From Candidatus Obscuribacterales bacterium (GTDB taxonomy: Bacteria; Cyanobacteriota; Vampirovibrionia; Obscuribacterales; Obscuribacteraceae), in the NCBI GenBank assembly GCA_031292355.1, contig JARLHI010000042.1, positions 124,001 through 188,000 of the forward strand: a stretch of DNA of 64,000 bases, given 5' to 3'. The stretch's first letter is position 1; every line of letters begins with the position of its first letter. The position numbers and the translations under genes were made by a program. Shown here piece after piece: positions 34,088 through 43,647 of the stretch. The notes below the pieces were generated by a model. That model was not told the origin of the DNA and ran no database searches. It saw only the letters and a program-made list of their open reading frames with translations.

Positions 34088-35887
34088 ATGTTTTCGATCT
34101 TCCAAAAACTCATAGCACTGACTACAGCCGCATTCAGTCGCGGCGTGAGAAAGACCATCAAACAGCGCTTGAAACGCTCTAGAGAAGTGATTATCGAGGC
34201 AAGCGACCAAGCATGGGTGAACTCAAACGCCAATCCATTTAACAAGGTAGATTCTCACGCGCCTTCTTTCAACCAGGGACATAATCCGCGCGCAACAGGT
34301 ACGCGCTGGAGCAAACTTCACGGCGAAGACGAGAAATGTCTTCCTTATAAAGAATCGCTCAAAGTCATGGCTCTTGAGGATGACGCAAGAAGAGAAGCAT
34401 TGCGTCGCAGTGAAATCGTGCGCGAGCAATTGCAAAAGCGCGGTCAAATTGTTAGAAATCTAAAGTTGGCAAAACTGGGCGATGACCGTTGTGACATTGA
34501 GTCAACCACACAGATAGCCGCCGAGTGGAGCCCCTCTGAGCCACTGACTGGTGAATTCTGCTCGCTTGAAGTGCTTGCAGAAATTGAAAAAACAGACGTC
34601 GAAAATCTAATTATAGAAAATTCGACCGCCGAAAATTTGCACGCTCAAAACGATCACGAAGAAATGAGCGACAAGGCTCTCGAGGACCTGGCCATTAGAT
34701 TGCTCAGACCCTCAATTGAACCGGTGGTAGCGCAAACCCCAGCGCAAATTGCCGCTCAGATTGCTGCTCGGGCGGCAGCAACCGTGCAGGCTAAAACTCA
34801 CGCCCGCCTGCAAGCTTTGCAAGCCATAGACCAAAATACTTTGTCTGAGCCTTTAGTTCCAAAACTAACGAGCAAACCAGAGCATTCTATTCGTCCGCCC
34901 AAGTTGAAGATACGAGATACAGAAATAGTCCCATCGGCGATGCGAGAAAGGAAAATCACTGCCACTAAATTAGTGCCTGTCGAATACAAAGCCACCATTC
35001 AGCCAAGCGAAGAGATCAAGGCGACAGACGCAAAAGAATCAGCCAGAGAAGCTCAAATAAACGCCAGCGACAAAATCAAACGCACAGAAAGCGACACGCA
35101 CGAAAAAATTGAAGAGCGTTTTGCTTACCGTACGTCACCCGAGCATGCTCTTAAACTAATAGCCCAAAGTATTGAAACTCCGGCGGCAACGCTTGCGCGT
35201 TTAGCAGGCCACGAAAATCCTCATATCCGCACAGCTGTTGCTCGCAATCAAAGCGCTAATAGCGAAACTCTTTGGTTGCTCGCCAGAGACTATGAAGCCA
35301 GCATTCGGTACAGCCTGGCCGAAAGCACCCACACTCCGCTAGATATCTTGCGCGCTCTAACCAAAGACCGCAATCAACTGGTTGCATGGGTGGCTCAAAA
35401 TTCACTTAACAATCTCAAAAAGAAATTGGGCGAGAATGCTGCAAAACTAGACGAAAAGACAACTCAATCAGCAAGAGAAAGGATCGACGCACTGCTTAAA
35501 CGCACAACCAAAACAGCCGGTGACCAGGATATTGCTGTCCTGGAAATGACCGCGAGAGCCGACACGACGTCTCCTGCAAGACTGGGCGAATTAGCCAATC
35601 ACGAAAACGCACGAGTTAGAGCCGCAGTCGCAGAAAATTCCAACACGCCATTACATGCCCTCTGGTCTCTGGTTCGCGACGTCGATCCAAACGTGAAAAT
35701 CAAGCTCACTTTCAATTGCAATTGTCCAATTGAAATATTGGAAGTGATTAAGGGTGATAAAGACAGTTTCGTCGCCCAGAAAGCCAAAGACATCCTCAAA
35801 GGAGCTGCCGGCAAAAACGGCAAATTCTCAAACGGCGTTATCAATGCCGCTCGCAATCAAATTCGCACTTATTTGACATGGCCATAG
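34088..35887 (+). CDS. LRV-repeat (leucine-rich repeat variant) protein, large
   Basis: 599 residues. The N-terminal 60 residues are basic (RGVRKTIKQRLKRSREV). The middle (about 90-340) is a charged, Ala/Glu/Lys-rich, probably disordered or coiled region. LRV repeats then appear in two blocks: TPAATLARLAGHENPHIRTAVARN, SANSETLWLLARDYEASIRYSLAES, HTPLDILRALTKDRNQLVAWVAQN (about 365-445), and TSPARLGELANHENARVRAAVAEN, TPLHALWSLVRDVDPNVKIKLTFN, CPIEILEVIKGDKDSFVAQKAKD (about 490-575). These form an alpha-3-10 solenoid for protein binding. A shorter paralogue lies at 57041-57622. There is no signal peptide or catalytic domain. No Cys cluster typical of the nif-linked LRV protein is seen. Confidence 0.82.
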   Translation: MFSIFQKLIALTTAAFSRGVRKTIKQRLKRSREVIIEASDQAWVNSNANPFNKVDSHAPSFNQGHNPRATGTRWSKLHGEDEKCLPYKESLKVMALEDDARREALRRSEIVREQLQKRGQIVRNLKLAKLGDDRCDIESTTQIAAEWSPSEPLTGEFCSLEVLAEIEKTDVENLIIENSTAENLHAQNDHEEMSDKALEDLAIRLLRPSIEPVVAQTPAQIAAQIAARAAATVQAKTHARLQALQAIDQNTLSEPLVPKLTSKPEHSIRPPKLKIRDTEIVPSAMRERKITATKLVPVEYKATIQPSEEIKATDAKESAREAQINASDKIKRTESDTHEKIEERFAYRTSPEHALKLIAQSIETPAATLARLAGHENPHIRTAVARNQSANSETLWLLARDYEASIRYSLAESTHTPLDILRALTKDRNQLVAWVAQNSLNNLKKKLGENAAKLDEKTTQSARERIDALLKRTTKTAGDQDIAVLEMTARADTTSPARLGELANHENARVRAAVAENSNTPLHALWSLVRDVDPNVKIKLTFNCNCPIEILEVIKGDKDSFVAQKAKDILKGAAGKNGKFSNGVINAARNQIRTYLTWP

Positions 35888-35905
35888 ATACGTGTCGGCT
35901 TAGGA

Positions 35906-36298
35906 TCATCTAGGTCTGAAAGTCGCGCAGAGTTTATTGCCGTCTGGATCGCGCACGTAAGCTAGATAAATGTCCCCCATACTGCTCTGACGCAATCCTG
36001 GAGGATCCTCAATCGAGGTGCCACCATGCGCCACAGCTGCATCGTGGAAAGAATGGACCTGTTCTGATGATGTGCATTTGAAACCAATCGTGCTGCCGTT
36101 GCCCACTGTTGCCGACTGATCGTTGATAGGTTCGGTAACACCAAAAGTGCTGCCATCATGCCTGTAAAACAACCGATTATGACCTGAGCCATTTTTACTA
36201 TGAATTGCTTCACCCACTCCAATAGTCGCAAGAACAGCATCATAAAATACTTTCGAGCGCTCAAGATTATTTGAGCCGACCATAACGTGACTAAACAC
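35906..36298 (-). CDS. VOC-family (glyoxalase/dioxygenase fold) protein
   Basis: 130 residues with two beta-alpha-beta-beta-beta modules: VFSHVMVGSNNLERSKVFYDAVL, a middle GSTFGVTEPIN strand, then STIGFKCTSSEQVHSFHDAAVAHGG and IYLAYVRDPDGNKLCATFRP. His4 and the PDGNK-region residues are the usual metal-ligand positions, though one Glu ligand reads Asn/Lys (NKLCA), so metal binding is doubtful. It resembles glyoxalase/bleomycin-resistance-like proteins of unknown substrate. GTG 36298 is preferred: a perfect GGAGG lies six bases upstream, while the alternative ATG at 36349 has none. Confidence 0.85.
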   Translation of the reverse strand: MFSHVMVGSNNLERSKVFYDAVLATIGVGEAIHSKNGSGHNRLFYRHDGSTFGVTEPINDQSATVGNGSTIGFKCTSSEQVHSFHDAAVAHGGTSIEDPPGLRQSSMGDIYLAYVRDPDGNKLCATFRPR

Positions 36299-36349
36299 AG
36301 TTTTCCTCCATTTGTAACTATTCGGCGAACCCATGCCGATCTCAAACAT

Positions 36350-36683
36350 GGCAAGAGTCTGTCATTTAGAGGTGCCGCAAAGACTGGGTTAGTAGCTCTA
36401 AACTCGTCTCATAAATGCCTTCTCAACCTCTTTTTGAAACCATCACTAGTTCGGCGTCGGCGAGTGCGTTACCACGTTTAATTGTGGTAACGCCTTCTTT
36501 TTAGTGGCTTTGCGAGGGCACTTTTATTAAACGTGTTTTTGCCTGGTACTACGTGCTATTTGGTATTTCAAGTACGATCCCTATTAACCCATTTGATCAT
36601 TCTTCAATACCGCTTTCGTAATGAGACTTTCTTACCACATGCGGTTTAACCGAATACCTACCTCAATTTAGACTAATTGCGGG
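36350..36683. other. Intergenic region with plus-strand terminator
   Basis: 334 bases between the VOC gene (start, minus) and the metH stop. It holds the hairpin-plus-T-run at 36466-36502, which points along the plus strand, so a plus-strand transcript, possibly a small RNA of 100-150 bases, may end here. No promoter for it is clear and no known RNA family is recognisable. Confidence 0.35.
36466..36502 (+). terminator. Intrinsic terminator, plus strand, no adjacent plus-strand gene
   Basis: Perfect 10-bp stem GCGTTACCAC (36466-36475) / GTGGTAACGC (36484-36493) with loop GTTTAATT, followed by CTTCTTTTT. The nearest plus-strand gene upstream ends at 35887, across the whole antisense VOC gene. 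Confidence 0.7.
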
Positions 36684-39600
36684 TCAATCCACGCCTACTG
36701 CTTCAGCAACGGGTGTATTGATTAGATTGAAGTATTTCGCTTCCGGATGCGGCACTATGATTGCTGAAGTGCTTTGTTCAGGCACTATCTCAAATTCTTC
36801 TGTCAATTTAAGCCCAATTTCTTCGGCATTGAGCAGCTCAAAAAGGTGTGCCTGATCTTCTAAATTCGGACAGGCTGGATAACCAAAGCTATAACGAGTG
36901 CCCCTATAACCTTGCTGGAACAACTTGCTCTTTTCAGAAGCGTCATCGGCACTGATACCAAGTTCTGCTCGCACCCGCTTGTGCATCACTTCGGCCAAGC
37001 CTTCGGCCGATTCCACGGAGAGTCCATGAAAATACAAATAATCAGTGTACTGATTTGCTTTAAACAATTCTTGCGCGTACTGAGAAGCATAATCGCCCAT
37101 CGTCACGATTTGCGCCGGAAGAACATCGATAACCCCGCTTTCTACTGAAGCAAAGAAATCGGCGATACAAAGACGACGACCATAACTCTGACGCAGAAAA
37201 TGAAAGCGCAGCCATTCGTTTTTTTGGTCTTCGCGATAGACAATCAGATCATTACCTTGAGACTGGCAAGGGAAATATCCGTAAACCGCTCTAGGATGCA
37301 ACAGATTTTCTCTGATGCAACGCTCTTTCAATTCAGCAAAAGCAGGGCGGACTTTTTCGTCGAGCAACTTTTCATATTCGGCTTTTGACGATTGTCCCTG
37401 ACGTATTCGCCACTGACCTCGGAATAGAACATTCTCGTTGACGTACTCGAAAATTTCAGCAAGAGGAACATCTTCAACAACTCGTGCTCCCCAAAATGGT
37501 GGCTTGCATGGAGTCGATGGTCCCACAGATGAAGGCACGACCTCCCGCAGACTTGCTTGTGCTAACGCTAACTTCGCGTTTTTTTTATTATCAGCTTCTA
37601 AATCGCCGTCACCATCTTCGACGACCATTTCGTCTTTGCTCTCGATCGTTTTGTTGACGATTGTTTCGACCGGCTGACTGCTTTTGCTGGAGGTTAAAAA
37701 TGGTGTCAAATCGGCTTTCGCAGCCAGAGCTTCCATAATGTGCAAATCATCGAAGGCATCTTGGGCGTAGAACAAATTACCTTTATAAATGCGCCTGCAA
37801 TCCTCCTCTACATAGCGACGAGTCAACGCAGCACCGCCTAAAATGACAGGCACATTGATACCACGCTGATTGAGAATATCGAGATTTTCCTTCATGATTA
37901 CTGTCGATTTAACGAGCAGTCCGCTCATGCCAATACAATCGGCTTTATGCTCGATAGCTGCAGCGATAATGTTGTCGATCGGCTGTTTGATGCCTAAATT
38001 CCAGACCTTGTAGCCATTGTTTGTCAAAATAATATCGACGAGATTTTTGCCGATATCATGCACATCCCCTTTGACTGTGGCAAGAACCATTGAACCACGA
38101 TTGGAGCCTTCTACTTTGTCCATCAGTGGCTCTAAATAAGAGACAGCAGCTTTCATGGTTTCGGCCGATTGCAAAACAAACGGCAATTGCATTTTACCGG
38201 CGCCAAATAATTCACCAACAACTCTCATGCCATCCAGCAAAATGGTATTGATAATTTCGAGCGGCTTGTATTTTTGAAGCGCTTTCTCCAGGTCTTTTTC
38301 TAGATTGACCCGGTGTCCGTCAATGACGCGTCGCTTCAGTACATCTTCAATTTCCTTTGACTGAGTGCCCGCGGATTCAGTGCTCTTAGTCGTGCCTTTG
38401 GCTTTGTAATAATCGAGCAGAGCGAACAAGGGATCATAAGATCCGGTTCTTTCATCAAAAATCAATTTGCGATGATACGCGACTTCCTCATCATCAAATT
38501 TATAAAGCGGTTGAATCTTTTGAGCGTTGACGATGGCCATGTCGAGACCAGCCTCTACGGCATAATGTAAAAAGACAGAATTGAGAATTGGCCTAATATG
38601 CGCGTCAAAGCCAAAGGAAATATTGCTGACACCAAGAATGGTGCGCACGCCGGGCAATTGCTCTTTTATTAGCCTGATGCCTTTTAGCGTTTCAATTCCC
38701 AACTGACGGTCATCGTCATTGCCAGTCGTAAGAGTGAAGGTCAGAGCATCAAAAATGAGGTCTTCTGATACCATGCCTGCCTGAATAGCCAGGTCATGAA
38801 TACGTTTAGCGACCTCGAGTTTTTTCTCGGCCGTTTTGGCCATGCCACTTTCGTCAATGGTGAGAGCAACCGCTGCAGCACCATATCTTGTAATCAGAGC
38901 GACTTTATCCAGCATCTTTTGCTCGCCGTCTTCCAAGTTGATGGAATTAACGATCGGCTTGCCGGCAATTAAAGGCAGTGTCTCAGCCATAACCGAATAC
39001 TCAGTAGTATCTATGACGAGTGGCAATTGCATTTCGGTGTTGAGACGTTTGACGAGCGTCGTCATATCGCGAATTTCGTCTCGTCCAACATAGGCCGTAC
39101 AAACGTCGAGAACATGGGCACCTTCGCGTTCTTGAGCGCGGGCCATGGCGACCATGGCGTCCCAGTCTTCTTTCTGCAAAAGTTGTTTGAATTTGCGGCT
39201 ACCGTTGGTGTTTGTACGTTCACCCACTATCAATGGAGCCGGGTCTATATGAGTGGCTACTGCTGTATAAATGCTGGCCACAGAAGGCGTATGCTCGATT
39301 TCTCGCACAAGCGGTGCGACGTCTCCTACTGTTTCGCAAACCACTCGCAAATGTTCTGGCGTTGTACCGCAACAGCCCCCAATAATGTTGACACCAACTT
39401 CGGTGGCAAATTTTTTCAACGAAACAGCCAATTGTTGTGGCGTTAATTTATATACAGTTTGATCATTTATATTTTCTGGCAAACCAGCATTAGGCAAGAC
39501 AGACACCGGTTTAGCGCTGTTTCTGCACAGATAAGAGATCGCGTCAATCATCTCATCAGGACCGGTAGCGCAATTCAATCCAATTACATCAATTGGAAAA

Positions 39601-40241
39601 TTAGAGAGCGTGGTCAATGCAGCAGTGATATCTGAGCCCACGAGCATCGTGCCCAGAGGCGGAGCCTCGATTGTCACTTGCACAATCATAGGAATGTGAC
39701 GGCCAATTACCTTCGCATAATCTTGTGCGGCTATGATTGCCGCTTTTGCCTGCAGCAGATCCTGTCCGGTTTCAAATTGCAAGACATCGACACCGCCATC
39801 GACCAGTCCACGGATTTGTTCGTAGTAAGCCTTACTCATGTCGATGAGGGTGATATGACCAAGTGAAGGCAATTTTGTAGTCGGTCCAATAGAGCCAGAA
39901 ACAAAGCGTGGTTTATCTTTCGTCGAATAGCTCCAAGCTACTTCTTTAGCGAGCCTCGCGGCCTTCAAATTAAGTTCGTAGCTGCGATGAGCTAAATCGA
40001 ACTCCGCAAGAACTATAGGCGAGCCGCCGAATGTATCGGTTTCGACTGCATCGCAACCGACTTTCAAATACGATTCATGAATTTCGGAAATAACGTCTGG
40101 TCGGCTCTCGACAAGAATCTCAGGACAATTTTCGTAGCCTGCATAATCATCGAGACTCAAATCGTAGTTATGAATGCAAGTGCCCATAGCCCCATCAAAA
40201 ATGAGGACTTTCTTCTTAAGGGCCTGCAAAAAATCGACCAC
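36684..40241 (-). CDS. metH: Cobalamin-dependent methionine synthase
   Basis: About 1185 residues, four modules in the usual order. First is a homocysteine domain with Zn cysteines (VLIFDGAMGT at the start; GLNCATGP; GGCCGTTPEHL near 39370). Second is a pterin/methyl-THF domain (VGERTNTNGSRKFK). Third is the cap plus B12 Rossmann domain with the cobalt-ligand motif DVHDIGKN (near 38055). Last is an AdoMet reactivation domain ending with RYSFGYPACPNLEDQ. A Ser/Glu/Asp-rich linker separates the last two (about 37530-37700). It makes methionine from homocysteine and 5-methyl-THF. The frame is open to 40412, overlapping the pstS-like gene; GTG codons at 40241, 40247 and 40250 are likelier starts, and which one is used is unclear. 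Confidence 0.96.
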   Translation of the reverse strand: MVDFLQALKKKVLIFDGAMGTCIHNYDLSLDDYAGYENCPEILVESRPDVISEIHESYLKVGCDAVETDTFGGSPIVLAEFDLAHRSYELNLKAARLAKEVAWSYSTKDKPRFVSGSIGPTTKLPSLGHITLIDMSKAYYEQIRGLVDGGVDVLQFETGQDLLQAKAAIIAAQDYAKVIGRHIPMIVQVTIEAPPLGTMLVGSDITAALTTLSNFPIDVIGLNCATGPDEMIDAISYLCRNSAKPVSVLPNAGLPENINDQTVYKLTPQQLAVSLKKFATEVGVNIIGGCCGTTPEHLRVVCETVGDVAPLVREIEHTPSVASIYTAVATHIDPAPLIVGERTNTNGSRKFKQLLQKEDWDAMVAMARAQEREGAHVLDVCTAYVGRDEIRDMTTLVKRLNTEMQLPLVIDTTEYSVMAETLPLIAGKPIVNSINLEDGEQKMLDKVALITRYGAAAVALTIDESGMAKTAEKKLEVAKRIHDLAIQAGMVSEDLIFDALTFTLTTGNDDDRQLGIETLKGIRLIKEQLPGVRTILGVSNISFGFDAHIRPILNSVFLHYAVEAGLDMAIVNAQKIQPLYKFDDEEVAYHRKLIFDERTGSYDPLFALLDYYKAKGTTKSTESAGTQSKEIEDVLKRRVIDGHRVNLEKDLEKALQKYKPLEIINTILLDGMRVVGELFGAGKMQLPFVLQSAETMKAAVSYLEPLMDKVEGSNRGSMVLATVKGDVHDIGKNLVDIILTNNGYKVWNLGIKQPIDNIIAAAIEHKADCIGMSGLLVKSTVIMKENLDILNQRGINVPVILGGAALTRRYVEEDCRRIYKGNLFYAQDAFDDLHIMEALAAKADLTPFLTSSKSSQPVETIVNKTIESKDEMVVEDGDGDLEADNKKNAKLALAQASLREVVPSSVGPSTPCKPPFWGARVVEDVPLAEIFEYVNENVLFRGQWRIRQGQSSKAEYEKLLDEKVRPAFAELKERCIRENLLHPRAVYGYFPCQSQGNDLIVYREDQKNEWLRFHFLRQSYGRRLCIADFFASVESGVIDVLPAQIVTMGDYASQYAQELFKANQYTDYLYFHGLSVESAEGLAEVMHKRVRAELGISADDASEKSKLFQQGYRGTRYSFGYPACPNLEDQAHLFELLNAEEIGLKLTEEFEIVPEQSTSAIIVPHPEAKYFNLINTPVAEAVGVD

Positions 40242-40351
40242 AATCACCACACAAGCTTGAACCAGCAGATTTATTCTGCCATGGTTTTTCTTTTTACAGC
40301 CAATTTTGAAGTTTGCGCCTTTAAGTTTGCAATGAAGCCTTTCGCAACCTT

Positions 40352-41293
40352 TTAATGGGCCTTTACATAGCCCGTCTGATGAACGAGGTTTTGCCCGGTG
40401 GAGCTGGCACAAAAATCAACAAATTCTTTTACAGACGGCTTGGCATTTTCGTCAGTGAAAATCAGCAAGGGACGGCTGAGCGGATAATTATTCGTTATGG
40501 TCGTTTGGGACGGTTGCACGGCAGGGCCGGCATCAATCAAACGAATATCTTCAATCTTTACCCGATTGTTCTGAGCAAGTGCATGACCAAGTCCGACATA
40601 AGCTACAGCCCCTGGTTCTTTCGCTACAACTTCCACCAGGCGCTCGATCGAAGGCATTCGCCGCACAACAGCAGAATCCTCCAAGCCGCCCATAACATGG
40701 TCGTGAAAATATTCGTAGGTACCAGAATTCTTTTCGCGGGAATAGGCTGAAATCAGCAGCGTCTTGCCGCCAACTTGCTGCCAGTTGGTAAATTTGCCGA
40801 TATAAATGTCCTTAAGTTGGTTGAGACTCAACGACGAAACCGGATTAGCCGGATTAACAATTACAGCGATGGCATCGAGTGCCACTGTTGCCTTGACAAG
40901 ATGAGTACCTTTAGCTTTAGCGGCGGCAATTTCGGCATCGGTCAGTTCTCGCGAAGACAGAGCCATGTCGGTCGTGCCATTAATAAGCGCGGCAATGCCG
41001 CCACCCGAGTCGGCAGTTGTCATCGATATCGGCGTATTGGGATGAGTTTCCTTGAAGCTTTCGGACCAGGTTTTCAATAAAGACATCATTGTGTCTGAAC
41101 CTTCAACCGAAATCATGGTCGTTAAGTGACGAGGATCTTTATTTTGCGAATCGTGGTTAGAGCACCCAGCCAAAGCCGCTAGGCATACAAATAGACATGT
41201 AAACGCACCGGCAAGCTGCGCAAAAATATGCTTGCCGGTGCGTAAAACAAACTTAGAAGAATTATTCTTCGTAGTATTCCTCTTCTTCTTCAT
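40352..41293 (-). CDS. Phosphate-binding PstS-like periplasmic lipoprotein
   Basis: About 313 residues. A basic N-terminus (MKKKRN), a long hydrophobic segment and the lipobox LAGC give a lipoprotein signal. The mature protein is a PBP-like-2 domain of the PstS/SphX type: ISVEGSDTMMSLLKTW, ADSGGGIAALINGTTDMALSSREL, LDAIAVIVNPANPV, LKDIYIGKFTNWQQVGG and SREKNSGTYEYFHDHV match phosphate-binding proteins. No PstC/A/B genes are nearby, so it may be an orphan or act in sensing. It starts at ATG 41293 or TTG 41308, both inside the small ORF 41262-41441. metH follows about 100 bases downstream on the same strand. Confidence 0.88.
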   Translation of the reverse strand: MKKKRNTTKNNSSKFVLRTGKHIFAQLAGAFTCLFVCLAALAGCSNHDSQNKDPRHLTTMISVEGSDTMMSLLKTWSESFKETHPNTPISMTTADSGGGIAALINGTTDMALSSRELTDAEIAAAKAKGTHLVKATVALDAIAVIVNPANPVSSLSLNQLKDIYIGKFTNWQQVGGKTLLISAYSREKNSGTYEYFHDHVMGGLEDSAVVRRMPSIERLVEVVAKEPGAVAYVGLGHALAQNNRVKIEDIRLIDAGPAVQPSQTTITNNYPLSRPLLIFTDENAKPSVKEFVDFCASSTGQNLVHQTGYVKAH

Positions 41294-41441
41294 CTCCAGC
41301 CAACTCAACGGCTGCGAGGAAGAACTGGCTGGTCACTTCAGCAGCCTTGTCTGGTGAAACGCCGACATCTTTGAGTGTGCGAATCCAGTGCACAACTTCT
41401 TCCAACACGGTCGTATCGACGATTGTTTGAGTAGCAGTCAT
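41262..41441 (-). CDS. Small acidic-tailed protein, 59 residues
   Basis: MTATQTIVDTTVLEEVVHWI begins the protein; a helical middle (RTLKDVGVSPDKAAEVTSQF, FLAAVELAGD) leads to an acidic tail EEEEEYYEE. I read it directly from the strand. GAGGGG lies seven bases before ATG 41441, a good ribosome binding site. There is no signal peptide. Its last 32 codon bases overlap, in another frame, the start of the PstS-like lipoprotein, whose lysine-rich N-terminus is written by the same purine run. I do not recognise the family; the SPDKAAEV segment suggests a small helical-bundle protein. Co-translation with the PstS-like gene is likely. Confidence 0.65.
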   Translation of the reverse strand: MTATQTIVDTTVLEEVVHWIRTLKDVGVSPDKAAEVTSQFFLAAVELAGDEEEEEYYEE

Positions 41442-41770
41442 TAAAAACCCCTCGAAAAGACTTAAAGAGACCCCTCAACCGAATCCTGATAAAGATAAGA
41501 CTAAGAGCTAGACGTTGATCCTAACCAACTGAAACTGCGCATACAAGTAAATGGAACCATTCGTAAACGACGAATAATGAGAAATGGCTTTAAAAAATCG
41601 AAAGCATAAAAAAAGACACAAGAGCAGCTCTGCCGATGACAGTCATGAAAAACCTGAGAAATAAAGAGAGGCGCAGTCTTGTAGACTAAGCAGAAGTTTC
41701 TGAACCATCAATTTGACGGGTTCTCATTAAAATAATTAGCTACTACAGATGAAAAGAGATTTCGAGAGCA
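41442..41770. other. Divergent intergenic region
   Basis: 329 bases between the small acidic-protein gene (-) and the GH13 gene (+). A TTGACG at 41713-41718 could be the -35 of the GH13 promoter, but the -10 (TAAAAT or TTAGCT) is not well placed. Nothing else is recognisable. Confidence 0.35.
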
Positions 41771-43573
41771 ATGACTAAAACAGGCAGAATCGGGACAGCG
41801 CTAACGGTATTACTGATGATTGCGGCAAGCTCCAACGCAATGACCTCCTGCTTCGCAGCAAATTCAGCGCACTCCGCTTCGTTAACCACAAATCACAGGT
41901 CTGAAAATAAAGCTAAAGCGAAAAAGGACAGCGCAGTCAAAGATGAGTGGTGGAAACATGCAGTGTTCTACGAAATCTATCCACGCAGTTTTAATGACTC
42001 AAATGGCGATGGCCTAGGCGACATCAATGGCATTACCGCTAAACTCGACTATCTCAAGAAACTGGGCGTTGATGCTATTTGGTTGACACCTTGCTATCCA
42101 TCACCACAAGTCGACTTCGGCTATGACATCTCCAACTATACTGAAATTGCCCCTGAATACGGCACCATGGCTGATTTTGACAAGCTCATTGCCGAAGCCA
42201 AAAAGAGAAATATTCGGATCGTAATGGACCTTGTAATGAATCACACATCGGACAAACATCCATGGTTCATCGAATCAAGCGAAAACAAAACAAATCCCAA
42301 ACGTGATTGGTACATCTGGCGCGACGGCAAAAATGGTGGTCCACCAAATAACTGGCAATCAACATTTGGGCACTCAGCCTGGGAATTTTCGCCCAAAACG
42401 TCACAGTTCTACTATCACTTCTTTTATCCCCAACAACCTGATTTGAACTATCGCAATCCAGAAGTAAAAAAAGCGATGCTCGATGTTGCTCGTTTCTGGC
42501 TCGATAAAGGTGTCGCAGGCTATCGACTCGACGCGATCACGACATTGTATGAAGATCCAAGCCTGCCCGACAATCCTGTCAAAGACGAGAAAAATGCCTT
42601 CGGCGATCCAGTCATGGAGCACAAATATAATGATCGCTTTCCTGAAGTACACGACGTGCTACGAGAATTGCGCTCGACTTTAAACTCATACAACGACACT
42701 AGTTTTCCTGGCAAGCGCGTGCTTGTAGGCGAAACCTTCGGCGAAGACGTCGCACAAATTTCACAAATGTACGGTAAAAACGCCGATGAAATTCAATTGC
42801 CGATGAACTTTTTCATTCCAGATACAACAACCGTTTCGGCGCCCGAATTTCGCAAAAAAATCGCTGACTGGGACAATAATCCAGCTCACGGCTGGCCTGT
42901 TTATGTCATGAGTAATCACGACCGAAGACGCGCCTTCAGCCGTTATGCCGATGGTATCAACAACGATAAAATTGCGAAAGTAATAGCGGCCATGAACCTT
43001 ACTTTGAGGGGCACACCAATTCTTTATTACGGCGAAGAAATTGGTATGGAAAATTATGACCCTTTGAAAAAAGAAGAGGTTCAAGATCCAATTGGCAAAA
43101 TAGGTTGGCCAAAAGAAAAAGGACGCGATGGCGAACGCACGCCTATGCAATGGACCGATTCCTTGAATGCTGGCTTTAGCACAGGACATCCATGGGTACC
43201 AGTTGCTTTGAATTACCCCACTCACAATGTCTGGAATGAAACTCGCGATAAAGAATCGCTACTTTTATTCTATGAAAAATTGATCGCACTTAGAAAAGCT
43301 AATTCGGCATTTATTCGAGGCAAATTTGTACCGCTCAATGTCGACGATCAAAATGTTTTGAGCTATTTACGTCAAAGCGACTCAGAAAGTATACTGGTCA
43401 TTTTGAATATGTCCAAAACCGCTCAAACAGTCAGCTTCGACTTAAAACCGCAAGGAATAAAAGCGAAATCAGGACGTGTTCTACTCAATTCTCTGACAGA
43501 CAAAAAACGGCAAAAGGAATTGCACAATCTCAAGCTTGAGCCCTATCAAGCATTGATTATTCAAGTGAGATAA
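41771..43573 (+). CDS. Secreted GH13 alpha-glucosidase
   Basis: 600 residues with a signal peptide (TALTVLLMIAASSNA, cleavage near residues 24-30). The GH13 (beta/alpha)8 barrel opens WWKHAVFYEIYPRSFNDSNGDG; its conserved regions are VMDLVMNH, GYRLDAI (nucleophile Asp254), GETFGED (acid/base Glu321) and MSNHDRRR (Asp384). A C-terminal beta-domain follows from about residue 510. The sequence belongs to the oligo-1,6-glucosidase/trehalose-synthase-like subfamily (GYDISNYTEI, DWYIWRDGKNGGPPNNW), which hydrolyses or transglucosylates short alpha-glucosides. The signal peptide suggests periplasmic sugar scavenging. It is monocistronic; the next gene is convergent. Confidence 0.93.
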   Translation: MTKTGRIGTALTVLLMIAASSNAMTSCFAANSAHSASLTTNHRSENKAKAKKDSAVKDEWWKHAVFYEIYPRSFNDSNGDGLGDINGITAKLDYLKKLGVDAIWLTPCYPSPQVDFGYDISNYTEIAPEYGTMADFDKLIAEAKKRNIRIVMDLVMNHTSDKHPWFIESSENKTNPKRDWYIWRDGKNGGPPNNWQSTFGHSAWEFSPKTSQFYYHFFYPQQPDLNYRNPEVKKAMLDVARFWLDKGVAGYRLDAITTLYEDPSLPDNPVKDEKNAFGDPVMEHKYNDRFPEVHDVLRELRSTLNSYNDTSFPGKRVLVGETFGEDVAQISQMYGKNADEIQLPMNFFIPDTTTVSAPEFRKKIADWDNNPAHGWPVYVMSNHDRRRAFSRYADGINNDKIAKVIAAMNLTLRGTPILYYGEEIGMENYDPLKKEEVQDPIGKIGWPKEKGRDGERTPMQWTDSLNAGFSTGHPWVPVALNYPTHNVWNETRDKESLLLFYEKLIALRKANSAFIRGKFVPLNVDDQNVLSYLRQSDSESILVILNMSKTAQTVSFDLKPQGIKAKSGRVLLNSLTDKKRQKELHNLKLEPYQALIIQVR

Positions 43574-43647
43574 ACGCATTGACGACGCTTAACCACCCTC
43601 GAAAATGCTTTAATATTGGAGCATCGCGAAACCCGCACAGGACGAGA

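Noticed and set aside
36287..36481. Plus-strand 64-codon frame before the terminator at 36466
   Set aside because: It runs through the VOC gene's ribosome binding site and the terminator stem; composition is not protein-like.
36350..36500. Possible riboswitch (cobalamin or cyclic di-GMP) near metH
   Set aside because: No B12 box or conserved cyclic di-GMP core could be found, and the orientation is opposite to metH.
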